This document shows positions 31,374 to 38,595 of a stretch of DNA of 64,000 bases, in pieces. Both the position numbers and the translations under genes were made by a program. The notes under the pieces were generated by a model. That model had not been told where the DNA came from. It did no database searches and saw nothing but the letters and a program-made list of their open reading frames with translations. The stretch covers positions 533,159 through 597,158 of the forward strand of contig NZ_JACAPG010000014.1 in NCBI RefSeq assembly GCF_013385825.1, read 5' to 3'. The stretch comes from Pseudomonas reactans (lineage in GTDB: Bacteria; Pseudomonadota; Gammaproteobacteria; Pseudomonadales; Pseudomonadaceae). The first letter of the stretch is position 1; the number at the start of each line of letters is the position of its first letter.

Positions 31374-31559
31374 CTATTGAGTCGAATGAATTGTCGCGGA
31401 GGATTCCGCTTTCATGTCGCTCAAAGGCGATTGCTCGAGGCTCATGGCCTTCACATGATTCAACGTCCCGCACCGGGAACATTTGATCTGGAGCTCTGTA
31501 AACCCACCCGTACGGGCGAGAAGTCTTTTGCAGTTACCGCATCTGAATTCTTTCAACAT
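31374..31559 (-). CDS. Com-like zinc finger protein
   Basis: A 61-residue protein with FRCGNC and KCSRCG forming a CxxC...CxxC zinc knuckle. Its beginning (MLKEFRCGNCKRLLARTGGF) closely resembles Mu Com and its bacterial relatives. Com binds mom mRNA and exposes its start site. The ribosome site is AAGGAATTTGCAG. The gene stands in a non-Mu, lambdoid late region ahead of a small beta-rich protein gene, which would be the natural target if it acts in cis. Confidence 0.82.
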   Translation of the reverse strand: MLKEFRCGNCKRLLARTGGFTELQIKCSRCGTLNHVKAMSLEQSPLSDMKAESSATIHSTQ

Positions 31560-31600
31560 CTGCAAATTCCTTTTGCTGAATCGCCCTTTCCGTGGGCAAT

Positions 31601-31627
31601 AAAAAACCCGACACAGTGGCCGGGCTT
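31601..31627 (-). terminator. Terminator upstream of Com-like gene
   Basis: On the minus strand AAGCCCG, a 10-nt loop and CGGGTTTTTT. It separates the cassette at 31648 from the Com cassette. Confidence 0.75.
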
Positions 31628-31647
31628 GAGTCTAAGGAGTGAGTTCC

Positions 31648-32058
31648 TTAGCTCGTGGGTATCCCTTCAGTTACTTCGGCTGCAGGAGCCTCCAGAGCAA
31701 TCCGCTGCTGTCGCTTTTCCTCAAGCAACTCAACGATTGAGGCCCGATGTTTTTCGGTATGCGCGAGGAATGCGGACCTTGGAAGCAAAAGACGCACAGG
31801 TGCAGGCAGAAGCTCAAAAGCCTTTTCCGCAACAAGCAAAAACACTTCGTCATCCTTGATGCGATCATGTGTAACAGTAAGCAGGCCATCAACCACAACG
31901 CGCTCTATCTGCGGCCAATTTTTTTCCAAATACTCAGTAGCGGCGCTTGCCCCCTCTCCAACAGAGTTAAGGACTGCATCCTTCGCTGAGATCGCCGTCT
32001 CGCTAACGGCTTCTGACAATGCCTTCGCCTTGTCGGCCAAAAATCCGAACATACTCAT
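31648..32058 (-). CDS. Hypothetical helical protein
   Basis: A 136-residue protein starting MSMFGFLADKAKALSEAVSE, amphipathic and helical throughout. A hydrophobic patch (FELLPAPVRLLLPRSAFL) lies in the middle and a charged helix at the end. GGGAGC stands close to the ATG. It is the first gene after the Q-like gene and the long leader. It recalls small EcsC-like or TerB-like helical proteins only loosely; no family is claimed. Confidence 0.6.
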   Translation of the reverse strand: MSMFGFLADKAKALSEAVSETAISAKDAVLNSVGEGASAATEYLEKNWPQIERVVVDGLLTVTHDRIKDDEVFLLVAEKAFELLPAPVRLLLPRSAFLAHTEKHRASIVELLEEKRQQRIALEAPAAEVTEGIPTS

Positions 32059-32074
32059 CCGCTCCCTGAATGCA

Positions 32075-32090
32075 CGATAAATATTTATCG
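32075..32090. promoter_or_regulatory. Perfect 16-bp palindrome CGATAAATATTTATCG
   Basis: An exact palindrome 17 bp upstream of the start codon at 32058. Its AT-rich centre could hold a -10 box, or it may bind a dimeric regulator. Confidence 0.55.
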
Positions 32091-32298
32091 ACAACGATGG
32101 AGCGTTCTTTAGAACAAATTTCTAGCATAGAAAACCCGGTGCTTGGCTGGGTTCTGGATAAGTAGAGATTGGTGGTGTTCGAACCCATGGGCGCTTTGGT
32201 AAAACTCCGTGGCGGACATCTCAACGACTGGCTACCGGAGCAGTATCTATGCGCACTAATTCAAACTTAGAACCGCTCGGTCACCGCCCCCTGAATAC

Positions 32299-32324
32299 AA
32301 AAAGCCCCGCACAGTGGCGAGGCT
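32299..32324 (-). terminator. Terminator after the Q-like gene
   Basis: On the minus strand AGCCTCGC-CACTGT-GCGGGGCT then TTTT. It lies 84 bp after the Q-like stop codon and belongs to the same look-alike family as the other cassette terminators. Confidence 0.75.
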
Positions 32325-32407
32325 CTTCGATATCAATCCCTAACGCGCAAGATCGACAGGTTGGATAAATACTCTCTCACTTTCTCACTCATTGCAATGG
32401 CTATTTG

Positions 32408-32953
32408 CTACGCCGCACAACTTTCGATTAAACCCTCAGCGTCGAGCAGTTCCTGAGCGGCCGTCAGCGCCTCGTTTACCTGGTCATCCAGCGTCTTGCG
32501 GATCCCTGAGCGCCACCGGTACCGCGTCGATTCCGGCTTGCCGTCATTGTCCCAATTGGTGATGTCGTACCAGGCGGCCGGCAGCACAGCGGCGGAGCGT
32601 TTGCCCTCAGCACCGGCAACTTGCGGAATGGCCCACGTCAGCACAGCGCACTCACGAAACCGTTTCGGCGCCGGCGACTTCACCGAATTCAGGAGTTCCA
32701 GGATCGCGCCGTGCTTGCGCTCCTGGTGCGTAGAGTACTTCGCCACTAGTGCCCGCCAATGTGCCGGGGTCAGCATCTTGTGCAGCCGCCCGAACACCCA
32801 GCAGTCTTGGAGAAACGCAGCCTCCTTGCCGATGATCTCCCCCTTCTGCTTGGCGCACTGCACCTTCGGCTCAAAGTCGCAGCCGCCGGCGGAACTGATG
32901 GTCTCGGCCGCGAGCGCCCGAACTACTGCTGAAACAACGTTGCGATAGGTCAT
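32408..32953 (-). CDS. Q-like late antitermination protein
   Basis: A 181-residue protein with KGEIIGKEAAFLQDCWVFGR, KMLTPAHWRALVAKYSTHQE and a Trp-rich middle. It resembles the antiterminator-type proteins that end the Nin region of Pseudomonas lambdoid phages. It is the last gene of the PR operon (NinB, unknown, NinG, this gene), followed by a long leader and the late genes, exactly where Q lies in lambda. Its ATG overlaps the NinG stop as ATGA. Function is inferred mainly from position. Confidence 0.62.
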   Translation of the reverse strand: MTYRNVVSAVVRALAAETISSAGGCDFEPKVQCAKQKGEIIGKEAAFLQDCWVFGRLHKMLTPAHWRALVAKYSTHQERKHGAILELLNSVKSPAPKRFRECAVLTWAIPQVAGAEGKRSAAVLPAAWYDITNWDNDGKPESTRYRWRSGIRKTLDDQVNEALTAAQELLDAEGLIESCAA

Positions 32954-33546
32954 GCTGCAGCCCTCTTCAGTTCTCTGGTCTTCGCCCGGTAGTAGGCCTT
33001 GATGCCCTTGATCTGCTCGACGGTGTATTTCCGCACGCTCTGGTCTGCTTCCAGAGCGTCGACGGCCTCCTGGCCGATTCGCGCAATCAGGCCGATCCGG
33101 TAATCCACGGCATTGCCCGAAAGGAAGCGGTTGTCCTGCTTGCTCTGGGCGTGACAGTTACGTTCATCGAAGCGTAGGTGCGGCGCGGAGCCGACGCTGC
33201 GGTAGTGGCCGGCATCGACTGCGTTGCCGCTCCAGTCCAAGGGCTTTCCGCTGGAGATGCAGAGGTGGCCGGCGGCCTGATCCCGGGTGCGGACGTACTC
33301 ATTGAACGACTGCTGAGCCTCGCGCATGTGTTCGCCGCGGCTCTTCAGCCTCTCCTTGCGAACCTTGATTTCGCGGCGCTCAACCTGGGCCAGCGACTTA
33401 CGCGCTTTGGCCTGGTTCACGTCCTTGATGGCCAGGCCACACTTCGGGCTACATACCGCCTGGCCCAGTCGCTGCGGCGGAAAGTTGATGCCGCATGCAG
33501 GGTTCTTGCAGGTTTTCTTTTTCCGTTCCTTGGTTGTTACAAGCAT
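32950..33546 (-). CDS. ninG: Recombination protein NinG
   Basis: A 198-residue protein with an N-terminal zinc-binding part (KTCKNPACGINF and CSPKCGLAI), a basic coiled-coil helix (about 45-80), and a C-terminal region with GNAVDAGHYRSVGSAPHLRF followed by NCHAQSKQDNRF, the HNH-like signature of NinG/Rap. Rap is a Holliday-junction nuclease used in phage recombination. It lies between NinB and Q as in lambda. Confidence 0.9.
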   Translation of the reverse strand: MLVTTKERKKKTCKNPACGINFPPQRLGQAVCSPKCGLAIKDVNQAKARKSLAQVERREIKVRKERLKSRGEHMREAQQSFNEYVRTRDQAAGHLCISSGKPLDWSGNAVDAGHYRSVGSAPHLRFDERNCHAQSKQDNRFLSGNAVDYRIGLIARIGQEAVDALEADQSVRKYTVEQIKGIKAYYRAKTRELKRAAA

Positions 33547-33815
33547 GGCTCAGCCTCCTTGGCTTTCTGCTGCTCTGTGGTGAAGTCGCCGCGCAAGGGC
33601 ATCAATTGCTCAGGCTTGAAAAACCCGTAGCCGTCTTCGCCATCTCGCCCAACGATCCAGCCGTCATGTGGAGCGACCCACAACCGGCCGCCTGGTTCTT
33701 CAGCTTTCTGCCCCTGGAGCCGAAAAATGACGAGGCTCACTTGCGACATAGAGGAAATTCCGTAACGCGAAACCAGCGTCAGCGCAAGGTCGCCCGGTTT
33801 GAAGTTGCGGCTCAT
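33537..33815 (-). CDS. Small Nin-region hypothetical protein
   Basis: A 92-residue protein with SH3-like beta strands (NFKPGDLALTLVSRYG, SLVIFRLQG, WVAPHDGWIVGR). It starts MSRNFKPGDLAL at 33815, sharing one base with the NinB stop, and ends 10 bp inside NinG. Such short proteins are frequent between ninB and ninG. Function unknown. Confidence 0.68.
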   Translation of the reverse strand: MSRNFKPGDLALTLVSRYGISSMSQVSLVIFRLQGQKAEEPGGRLWVAPHDGWIVGRDGEDGYGFFKPEQLMPLRGDFTTEQQKAKEAEPCL

Positions 33816-34231
33816 CAGTAGCGCCCTCCCCAATTGTCCTTTTGCGTCCAGCGCACCTGGTGCTCGGCGCCGAATGCATGCACCCACTCGATCAACTCGC
33901 CGCACTGCTTCACGTTCAGCTTGCTGGTGCGCTCGTAGATAACGTCGAAGCCGTTGCCGTCCACCGCCGGGATCATCTGCGGCTTGTCGCCCGACTCACG
34001 GAGCCAGGCGGCGGTCAGCAGGCGCTTCCAGATCAGGACGTCCCACTTCTTCCCGGCGTGCTCGACCTGGGCGGCGATGTCGGCCAGCGCCGCGTGCAGA
34101 GCCTTGTTCTGCTCCCCGCTACGGTCCACTTCGGTGATGGCCAGCTTCTTGGGCTTGGCCAGGTCTAGGCCGGCGATGTAGCCCATGGCCTTGTTGCGGT
34201 CTGATTCGTTGCGGATCTGGAGGCTGGTCAT
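33815..34231 (-). CDS. ninB: Recombination protein NinB (Orf)
   Basis: A 138-residue protein with HAALADIAAQVEHAGKKWDV, then WKRLLTAAWLRE and ERTSKLNVKQCGELIEWVHA. This is the pattern of lambda NinB/Orf, a single-strand-binding recombination mediator that replaces RecFOR. It directly follows the DnaC-like gene with a 1-bp gap. Confidence 0.9.
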   Translation of the reverse strand: MTSLQIRNESDRNKAMGYIAGLDLAKPKKLAITEVDRSGEQNKALHAALADIAAQVEHAGKKWDVLIWKRLLTAAWLRESGDKPQMIPAVDGNGFDVIYERTSKLNVKQCGELIEWVHAFGAEHQVRWTQKDNWGGRY

Positions 34232-34232
34232 A

Positions 34233-35042
34233 TCAGAACCCTTCCTTGCCGCGCTGCGATTCCCACTCGAACGGGATGACGATCACCCCACCCTCCCGAA
34301 GCCGATCAATGCAGCGGTCGCCGATGGCGTCTGGCAGCGCCTTGGCTTCCAGATTGGAAACGATCACCGTGGGGCGCATCTGCTCGTACCGACCGTTGAT
34401 GATTGCGAACAGGGTGGTCAGCTCGAAGTCGCTGGGCTTTTCCTTGCTGACGCCGATCTCGTCCAAAATGAGTAACGAGGGGCTGATCAGGCTCGACAGG
34501 ATCTGGCTTTCGCTCTGGTCGCTGGTGCGGTCGTAGGTCGCCCGGATCGCCTGCAGCACGGAACCGATAGTGCGGTACACAGCCGTGGCGCTGGACCTGG
34601 CCATGATCTCGTTGGCGATCGCCACGGACAGATGCGTCTTGCCGGTGCCAGGCTTGCCCAGCAGCAATAGGCAGCGGCCCGTCTCGGCGATCTGCGCGAA
34701 CTCTGCGGCATACCGGCGGCAAGTGTTCAGCGCCTTGCGTTGCTCAGCGGTGGTGGCTATGTAACCGTCCAGGGTTTTGCTGGCGAAACGCTTGGGAATC
34801 AGTGCGGCACCGAGCTTGCGCTCCATAGCCATACGTAATTCCATCGCCTTGTTCGCCTGCTCGGCGGCCTCGGTCTTCTCGCGCGCTAGTCGGCTGCACT
34901 CAGGGCAGGAGCTCTTCAGCTCCTTGCCCAGCACAGGGAATACCTTTTGCTCGAAAGCACCATGAATCTCACAGTCTCCTGGCTGGATGCGTGTTCCTGG
35001 CGGTAGCTCAGGTGCGGGTTGATCAGCGGCCTCAGATCGCAT
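34233..35042 (-). CDS. DnaC-like helicase loader
   Basis: A 269-residue AAA+ protein of the IstB/DnaC type. It has Walker A LLGKPGTGKTHLS, Walker B SLLILDEIGV, and a sensor-type segment (RPTVIVSNLEAKALPDAIGD, then RCIDRL). The N-terminus has a short CxxC...C pattern (DCEIHG, SCPECSR). It would load the host DnaB helicase at the phage origin with the O-like protein. The start at 35042 follows GAGGACGGTTCCT and overlaps the O-like gene by 11 bp. Confidence 0.88.
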   Translation of the reverse strand: MRSEAADQPAPELPPGTRIQPGDCEIHGAFEQKVFPVLGKELKSSCPECSRLAREKTEAAEQANKAMELRMAMERKLGAALIPKRFASKTLDGYIATTAEQRKALNTCRRYAAEFAQIAETGRCLLLLGKPGTGKTHLSVAIANEIMARSSATAVYRTIGSVLQAIRATYDRTSDQSESQILSSLISPSLLILDEIGVSKEKPSDFELTTLFAIINGRYEQMRPTVIVSNLEAKALPDAIGDRCIDRLREGGVIVIPFEWESQRGKEGF

Positions 35043-35889
35043 AGGAACCGTCCTCACGCTGAATCAGGCCGTGGGTGTAATTGCGCTCAGCGAAGCCGGT
35101 GTGGCGAGACTGGGACGCCGGGGCCGGCGCAGATTCCGCCAGGCGCTTGATCACCCAGGACGCCTTGAAACCCTGCCAGCCAGAATTCAAGGCCTCGGTG
35201 ATTGCGTCTTCGGCGGTGATCCCGGCCTCGACGCACTTGGACAGTTCGGTGTTCACGGTTGACCAGACGGTGGCGGTCACGGCGGCTCGCTTAGCCTTGC
35301 GCTGGGTTAGCCAGTCGGCCAACAGTTGCTCAGGGACGTTGTGGCGGTTGTCGGCCAGCAGCTGGGTCATGCCGAACGGAGTCTTGCGATCAGGCTTCGC
35401 CGGTTCGGGTTTTGGTTGGGGCGGATTAATCTCTTTCGAAGAAAGAGTTAATAGGGGTTCTTTCTTTGTATAAAGAAGGGAAGTTGCCGTTTTGGTCTCA
35501 CTCGCATCAGGTCTCAGTGAGACGATTTGAGCTGAGTGAGACGTTTTGGTCTCAGTGAGATTTGCTGGTTTTTCTTCGTAATAGGACCATTCACGAGTAG
35601 GCGAAATGCCAATCTCACCGCGGCTACCACCAACGCGGTAGATGATCTTGCGCTCGAGCAGATGGCTGATCGCCTTCGAGGTAACGTCGCGGCGCATGTT
35701 GGTCAGCTTGCCCAAGTCATCAGCAGTCAGGCGGCGTGTCTCAACCTGGAAGCCGATCGTTTGACGGGCAATAGCCATCACAACGCGAAGCTCTCTCGCT
35801 GGCAGATCAACTGTCGCCAGCGACTCCATCAAATTGTTGTCCATTCGGGTGAACCCCCGAGGGTTGTGTATCGGAACAATGTTTGGCAT
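35032..35889 (-). CDS. Phage replication initiator, lambda O N-terminal type
   Basis: A 285-residue protein whose N-terminal domain (RGFTRMDNNLMESLATVDLP, then RELRVVMAIARQTIGF) is the winged-helix phage replication protein O domain. The middle is Thr/Ser/Lys-rich and is encoded by an iteron cluster (35494-35560). As in lambda O, the origin lies inside the gene. The C-terminal domain (about 175-255) probably contacts the DnaC-like loader. Confidence 0.88.
   Translation of the reverse strand: MPNIVPIHNPRGFTRMDNNLMESLATVDLPARELRVVMAIARQTIGFQVETRRLTADDLGKLTNMRRDVTSKAISHLLERKIIYRVGGSRGEIGISPTREWSYYEEKPANLTETKTSHSAQIVSLRPDASETKTATSLLYTKKEPLLTLSSKEINPPQPKPEPAKPDRKTPFGMTQLLADNRHNVPEQLLADWLTQRKAKRAAVTATVWSTVNTELSKCVEAGITAEDAITEALNSGWQGFKASWVIKRLAESAPAPASQSRHTGFAERNYTHGLIQREDGSYAI
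35427..35565. other. Probable phage replication origin (iterons plus AT-rich segment)
   Basis: Within the O-like gene, four copies of a GGTCTCA(G/C)T(G/C)AGAC-type half or full palindrome lie at 35494-35504, 35510-35523, 35532-35542 and 35548-35560, about 16-22 bp apart. Next to them, 35427-35480 is AT-rich with the inverted repeat CTCTTTC/GAAAGAG. Iterons beside an AT-rich stretch inside gene O match the lambda ori layout. Confidence 0.82.
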
Positions 35890-35916
35890 GATTTCTCTCG
35901 CTTACCGCTGTTGAAG

Positions 35917-35943
35917 AAGCCACCCTCGTCCGGTGGCTTTTTT
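35917..35943. terminator. Terminator between O-like and CII-like genes
   Basis: AAGCCACC-CTCGTCC-GGTGGCTT. On the plus strand it is followed by six T; on the minus strand, the direction of the PR transcript, by TTCTTC. In the PR direction it would be a weak, lambda tR-like terminator sensitive to antitermination. Confidence 0.7.
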
Positions 35944-35954
35944 GTGTATGAAAT

Positions 35955-36380
35955 TCAGGCGGCCTTCACCGACTGCTTGAATACTTCCAGGCTGACGATC
36001 ACTTCCTCAGCCTCTTTGAGCAGTTCGGATTTCTCGCGAGTGCAAACGCGGCCATCGGCTTGGGCGTCGAAGGCAAGGCGGGTCACGTCAGCTAGATCGG
36101 CGTGCAGGCGCAGAAGCGCCGTGTTTAGGTTGATGCCCTCGGGCTTTTCCTTCGGGACCAAGTCGAAACCAAAGGCCTCGGCCCACGCCTTCAGTGGCCG
36201 GAAGTCCTGGGTGAACTTCATAATCCGGTGCAGTTCTTGGACGTTCAGTTTGTGGCTGTCGTAGTCCGGGTTCGCTTTCTGGGAAAGCAAAGTCTTTGAT
36301 GAGAAGCTGGCACCATCTGCAATCCGCCCTGCCCCGTGCTCGTCCACCACGTCATAGATCGCCTTCATCAACTCCTGCAT
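35955..36380 (-). CDS. Phage regulatory protein, CII family
   Basis: A 141-residue helical protein (MQELMKAIYDVVDEHGAGRI, with KTLLSQKANPDYDSHKLNVQ and LHRIMKFTQDFRPLKAWAEA). It has the pattern of the phage_CII-type regulators found between cro and O in Pseudomonas and Burkholderia phages. It probably activates CI synthesis or integrase (inference from the family). GAGGTGTTAC precedes the ATG. Confidence 0.8.
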   Translation of the reverse strand: MQELMKAIYDVVDEHGAGRIADGASFSSKTLLSQKANPDYDSHKLNVQELHRIMKFTQDFRPLKAWAEAFGFDLVPKEKPEGINLNTALLRLHADLADVTRLAFDAQADGRVCTREKSELLKEAEEVIVSLEVFKQSVKAA

Positions 36381-36460
36381 GTAACACCTCGAAATTCTTT
36401 ACGTGGCGCCCTGCAGGTGCAGAGGCGATCATTTGCTCAATGGAACGGCGGACAGGGATG

Positions 36461-36655
36461 TCAGGCGGCGGTTTTCTTCGAGCCTTCTGCTTCCAGCTCC
36501 TTAAAAACCTCAGGCCTGGCTACACGCAGAAACATCATTCGCGCCCTAGGGATGCCGTACTTCCTCCAATCGCTTACCGATGGGGGGCGCACTTCACACA
36601 ACTCGGCAACACGGAAAGTGCCGCCGAGAGCGTCGATAATTTCATTTGGGTTCAT
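36461..36655 (-). CDS. Cro-like repressor
   Basis: A 64-residue single-HTH protein (NEIIDALGGTFRVAELCEVR, then PPSVSDWRKYGIP) in the Cro/YdaS style, where the recognition helix follows AELCEV. It is transcribed from PR away from CI. GGAGAAATCAGGC precedes the ATG. It should compete with CI for the operators at 36692-36755. Confidence 0.85.
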   Translation of the reverse strand: MNPNEIIDALGGTFRVAELCEVRPPSVSDWRKYGIPRARMMFLRVARPEVFKELEAEGSKKTAA

Positions 36656-36688
36656 GCCTGATTTCTCCGGCTATTCGCATAGACACGG

Positions 36689-36755
36689 ATATTAGGCATA
36701 CCTTTTATTTAGGTCAATAGGAATACCTTAGATGCCAGATGTTAGGCTCCCCTAA
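36689..36755 (-). promoter_or_regulatory. PR promoter with three immunity operators
   Basis: On the minus strand TTGACC (36717-36712), 17 bp and TAATAT (36694-36689). Operators: TTAGGCATACCTT (36692-36704, over the -10), TAGGAATACCTTA (36718-36730, abutting the -35) and TTAGGCTCCCCTAA (36742-36755, touching the CI start codon). Centres are about 25 bp apart. The third site would let CI control its own synthesis. Confidence 0.85.
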
Positions 36756-37486
36756 TGAGGACACTTCAAGAGCGGTTAAAATTGGCAATGGCTGGCCCGC
36801 CGAAAGTTACGCAGGCCGCGCTGGCGCGCGCCTGTGGGATTCGCGCGCCGTCTGTAAATGATTGGATTTCAGGGAAAACCAAGACGATTGAGGGGGAGAA
36901 TCTTTTGATCGCCGCCGACTATCTGAAGGTGCTGCCAATGTGGCTTGCTACCGGAAAGGGTGCGATGCGCAAAGGTTCAGATGGTGAGGCGCAACCTGTA
37001 AGCAAGGAGAGCAATGTGGTGGCGATTGATTCTCGCCGCAAATCACAGGACCCCAGCTTCATCACCATTCCTCAGCTTGATGTAGCCGGCTCGATGGGCT
37101 CAGGCAGAGTGCCGCCCGATCATATTGAGGTGATCAGAGACATTACCGTGCATCTCGACTGGTTGAAGACTCAGGGCTTGTCATATTCCAAGCTGGAGAA
37201 CCTGGCCATCATTGATGGTGACGGCGACAGCATGGAGGGCACGTTTCGCAATGGTGACGCCCTACTGGTAGATCGCGGCATCACCGAGATTCGAACTGAC
37301 GCGATCTATGTCTTCACGCTGGATGGAGAGCTTTTCATTAAGCGGCTTCAGCGCCTGACCGGCGGCTCCCTGCGCATGATTTCAGATAACCCGGTGTACC
37401 CGGCAATCATGATTGATGGCGATATGCTCGCCAAAGTGCATATTCAGGCTCGCGTTTTGCTCGTCTGGAATGCTCGAAAATTATAG
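36755..37486 (+). CDS. CI-type repressor with S24 autocleavage domain
   Basis: A 243-residue protein. An N-terminal HTH (about residues 5-65, VTQAALARACGIRAPSVNDW) is joined to a LexA/S24 domain with cleavage site Ala111-Gly112 (DVAGS), catalytic Ser159 (GDGDSMEG) and Lys196 (LFIKRL). It keeps the prophage silent and is cleaved through RecA after DNA damage. The start codon overlaps the third operator. No strong ribosome site is visible, so a short-leader or leaderless transcript is possible, as for lambda cI from PRM. Confidence 0.93.
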   Translation: MRTLQERLKLAMAGPPKVTQAALARACGIRAPSVNDWISGKTKTIEGENLLIAADYLKVLPMWLATGKGAMRKGSDGEAQPVSKESNVVAIDSRRKSQDPSFITIPQLDVAGSMGSGRVPPDHIEVIRDITVHLDWLKTQGLSYSKLENLAIIDGDGDSMEGTFRNGDALLVDRGITEIRTDAIYVFTLDGELFIKRLQRLTGGSLRMISDNPVYPAIMIDGDMLAKVHIQARVLLVWNARKL

Positions 37487-37732
37487 TCGACTGGAAAAAT
37501 GTCACGGATGACGTACAAGAGCGATCCTCCACGCTGGGACGATGCGGGTCTAATTCAGCACTTCAAGTTCTGCGCGACGATGCAGCTAAGGACGCCGCTC
37601 AGGGTACTGTAGCACCACAACAATACCCATTGGGATCGTGAGCAAAGTCCGCCAAAAATTGCTGAGAGGTCTTGGCAGGGCATTTGGGTGCCGTGTACCA
37701 GGCTGTCAGGGCTTTTCGAATATGAGGCAACT

Positions 37733-37942
37733 ATGGCTTCAGAGATTGGACAGATTCCGGTGGCCGGTGGCGATTTTTTGCGTTTTCTACTGACTATTCG
37801 CGAGGCGGTTGAGTCTCGCGATACAGGAAAACACGCTGCAGCCCTTGCCGTAGCCACTAGCAAGACATGGGAAGACATTGTGGAAAGGCTCGGCGGCGCC
37901 CAAAGCGTGGCGATGAAGCTATGTAAGGCGAAAGCCGGGTAA
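37733..37942 (+). CDS. Small hypothetical protein downstream of CI
   Basis: A 69-residue helical protein (MASEIGQIPVAGGDFLRFLL, then TWEDIVERLGGAQSVAMKLC) with GAGGCAACT before the ATG. It lies in the same direction as CI, in the region where lambda has rexAB. The 246 bp between CI and this gene hold a 37-codon frame at 37499 that I do not accept, and a weak hairpin. Function unknown. Confidence 0.6.
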   Translation: MASEIGQIPVAGGDFLRFLLTIREAVESRDTGKHAAALAVATSKTWEDIVERLGGAQSVAMKLCKAKAG

Positions 37943-37969
37943 ACCAAATAGAGCATACAGGATGACGCC

Positions 37970-38227
37970 ATGGCCCTCACCAAACCCAACCAGCAACTGC
38001 GCCGCGATCTCAAGGCGATCGCCTCAAACCTTGAGGAGTCCTGTGTCGACCTGGGAAAGCTTGCAGAAAAACTCAGCGATGCCGACGCCATTGCTCTGAT
38101 GGGGTTGGTGGGTACGCTTTATGAGGAAGCTGACAGGCTGGCGGGGTATGCGGATGAGGTGAAAGCGGGGCAAATAATTCGTAGCAAGCCAGAATATGCG
38201 CTTGGTTTGGCGCGCCGGACGCTGTAG
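37970..38227 (+). CDS. Small helical hypothetical protein
   Basis: An 85-residue, all-helical protein with a heptad-like pattern (RRDLKAIASNLEESCVDLGK, then LAEKLSDADAIALMGLVGTL). It has AGGATGACGCC before the ATG and follows the previous gene by 27 bp. It is probably co-transcribed with CI in the lysogen. Confidence 0.62.
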   Translation: MALTKPNQQLRRDLKAIASNLEESCVDLGKLAEKLSDADAIALMGLVGTLYEEADRLAGYADEVKAGQIIRSKPEYALGLARRTL

Positions 38228-38253
38228 AAAATTAATTCAGACAGGGGACGATA

Positions 38254-38595
38254 GTGAGCAGCACGAAAGAAGGAAGCATACTCAAGCATCGTCGGTCTGG
38301 CTCATTCGTTGATGAGTTTGCAGACAAGTTCACCGCGATGGCTATGAGTTGGAATGGTGAAACGAGACTGCACGTAACGTTTGGTCGCGACTCCCTTGAG
38401 ATACCTGGGGAGCGGATTGTTCCAGACCCAAACAATCCTGAAAGGGCCACTCTTGAGCCACAAACTCCGCTTCCCTACCGTAATGACATTGCAGCTCTGA
38501 CCATCCCCATCGAAGTTGCTGAGGAATTGGCTGTCACCCTCCTGAAAATGATTTCTCAGGAAAACAAGCGGAAGGCGGCTCGATCAGGTGAGTAA
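38254..38595 (+). CDS. Hypothetical protein, GTG start
   Basis: A 113-residue protein with a central beta part (TRLHVTFGRDSLEIPGERIV) and a C-terminal helix (IPIEVAEELAVTLLKMISQE). This layout recalls small DUF3467-like proteins but not strongly. The GTG start follows AGGGGACGATA. It overlaps the next gene by 8 bp, forming a pair. Confidence 0.6.
   Translation: MSSTKEGSILKHRRSGSFVDEFADKFTAMAMSWNGETRLHVTFGRDSLEIPGERIVPDPNNPERATLEPQTPLPYRNDIAALTIPIEVAEELAVTLLKMISQENKRKAARSGE

Larger units (their letters stand above)
32059..32407 (-). other. Gene-free leader downstream of the Q-like gene
   Basis: A 349-bp stretch with no credible gene, in the place where lambdoid phages keep the late promoter PR', the qut site and the leader terminator. 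A terminator (32299-32324) follows Q closely, and a 16-bp palindrome lies just ahead of the first late gene. I cannot identify a convincing -35/-10 pair for the late promoter. Confidence 0.5.

Noticed and set aside
35494..35560. CRISPR-like short repeats
   Set aside because: Copies are only 11-14 bp, in mixed orientation and inside gene O; they fit origin iterons. No CRISPR array is seen elsewhere.
37499..37612. 37-codon frame after CI beginning MSRMTYKSDPPRWD
   Set aside because: GGAAAA precedes the ATG but there is no other support; it could be real but cannot be defended.
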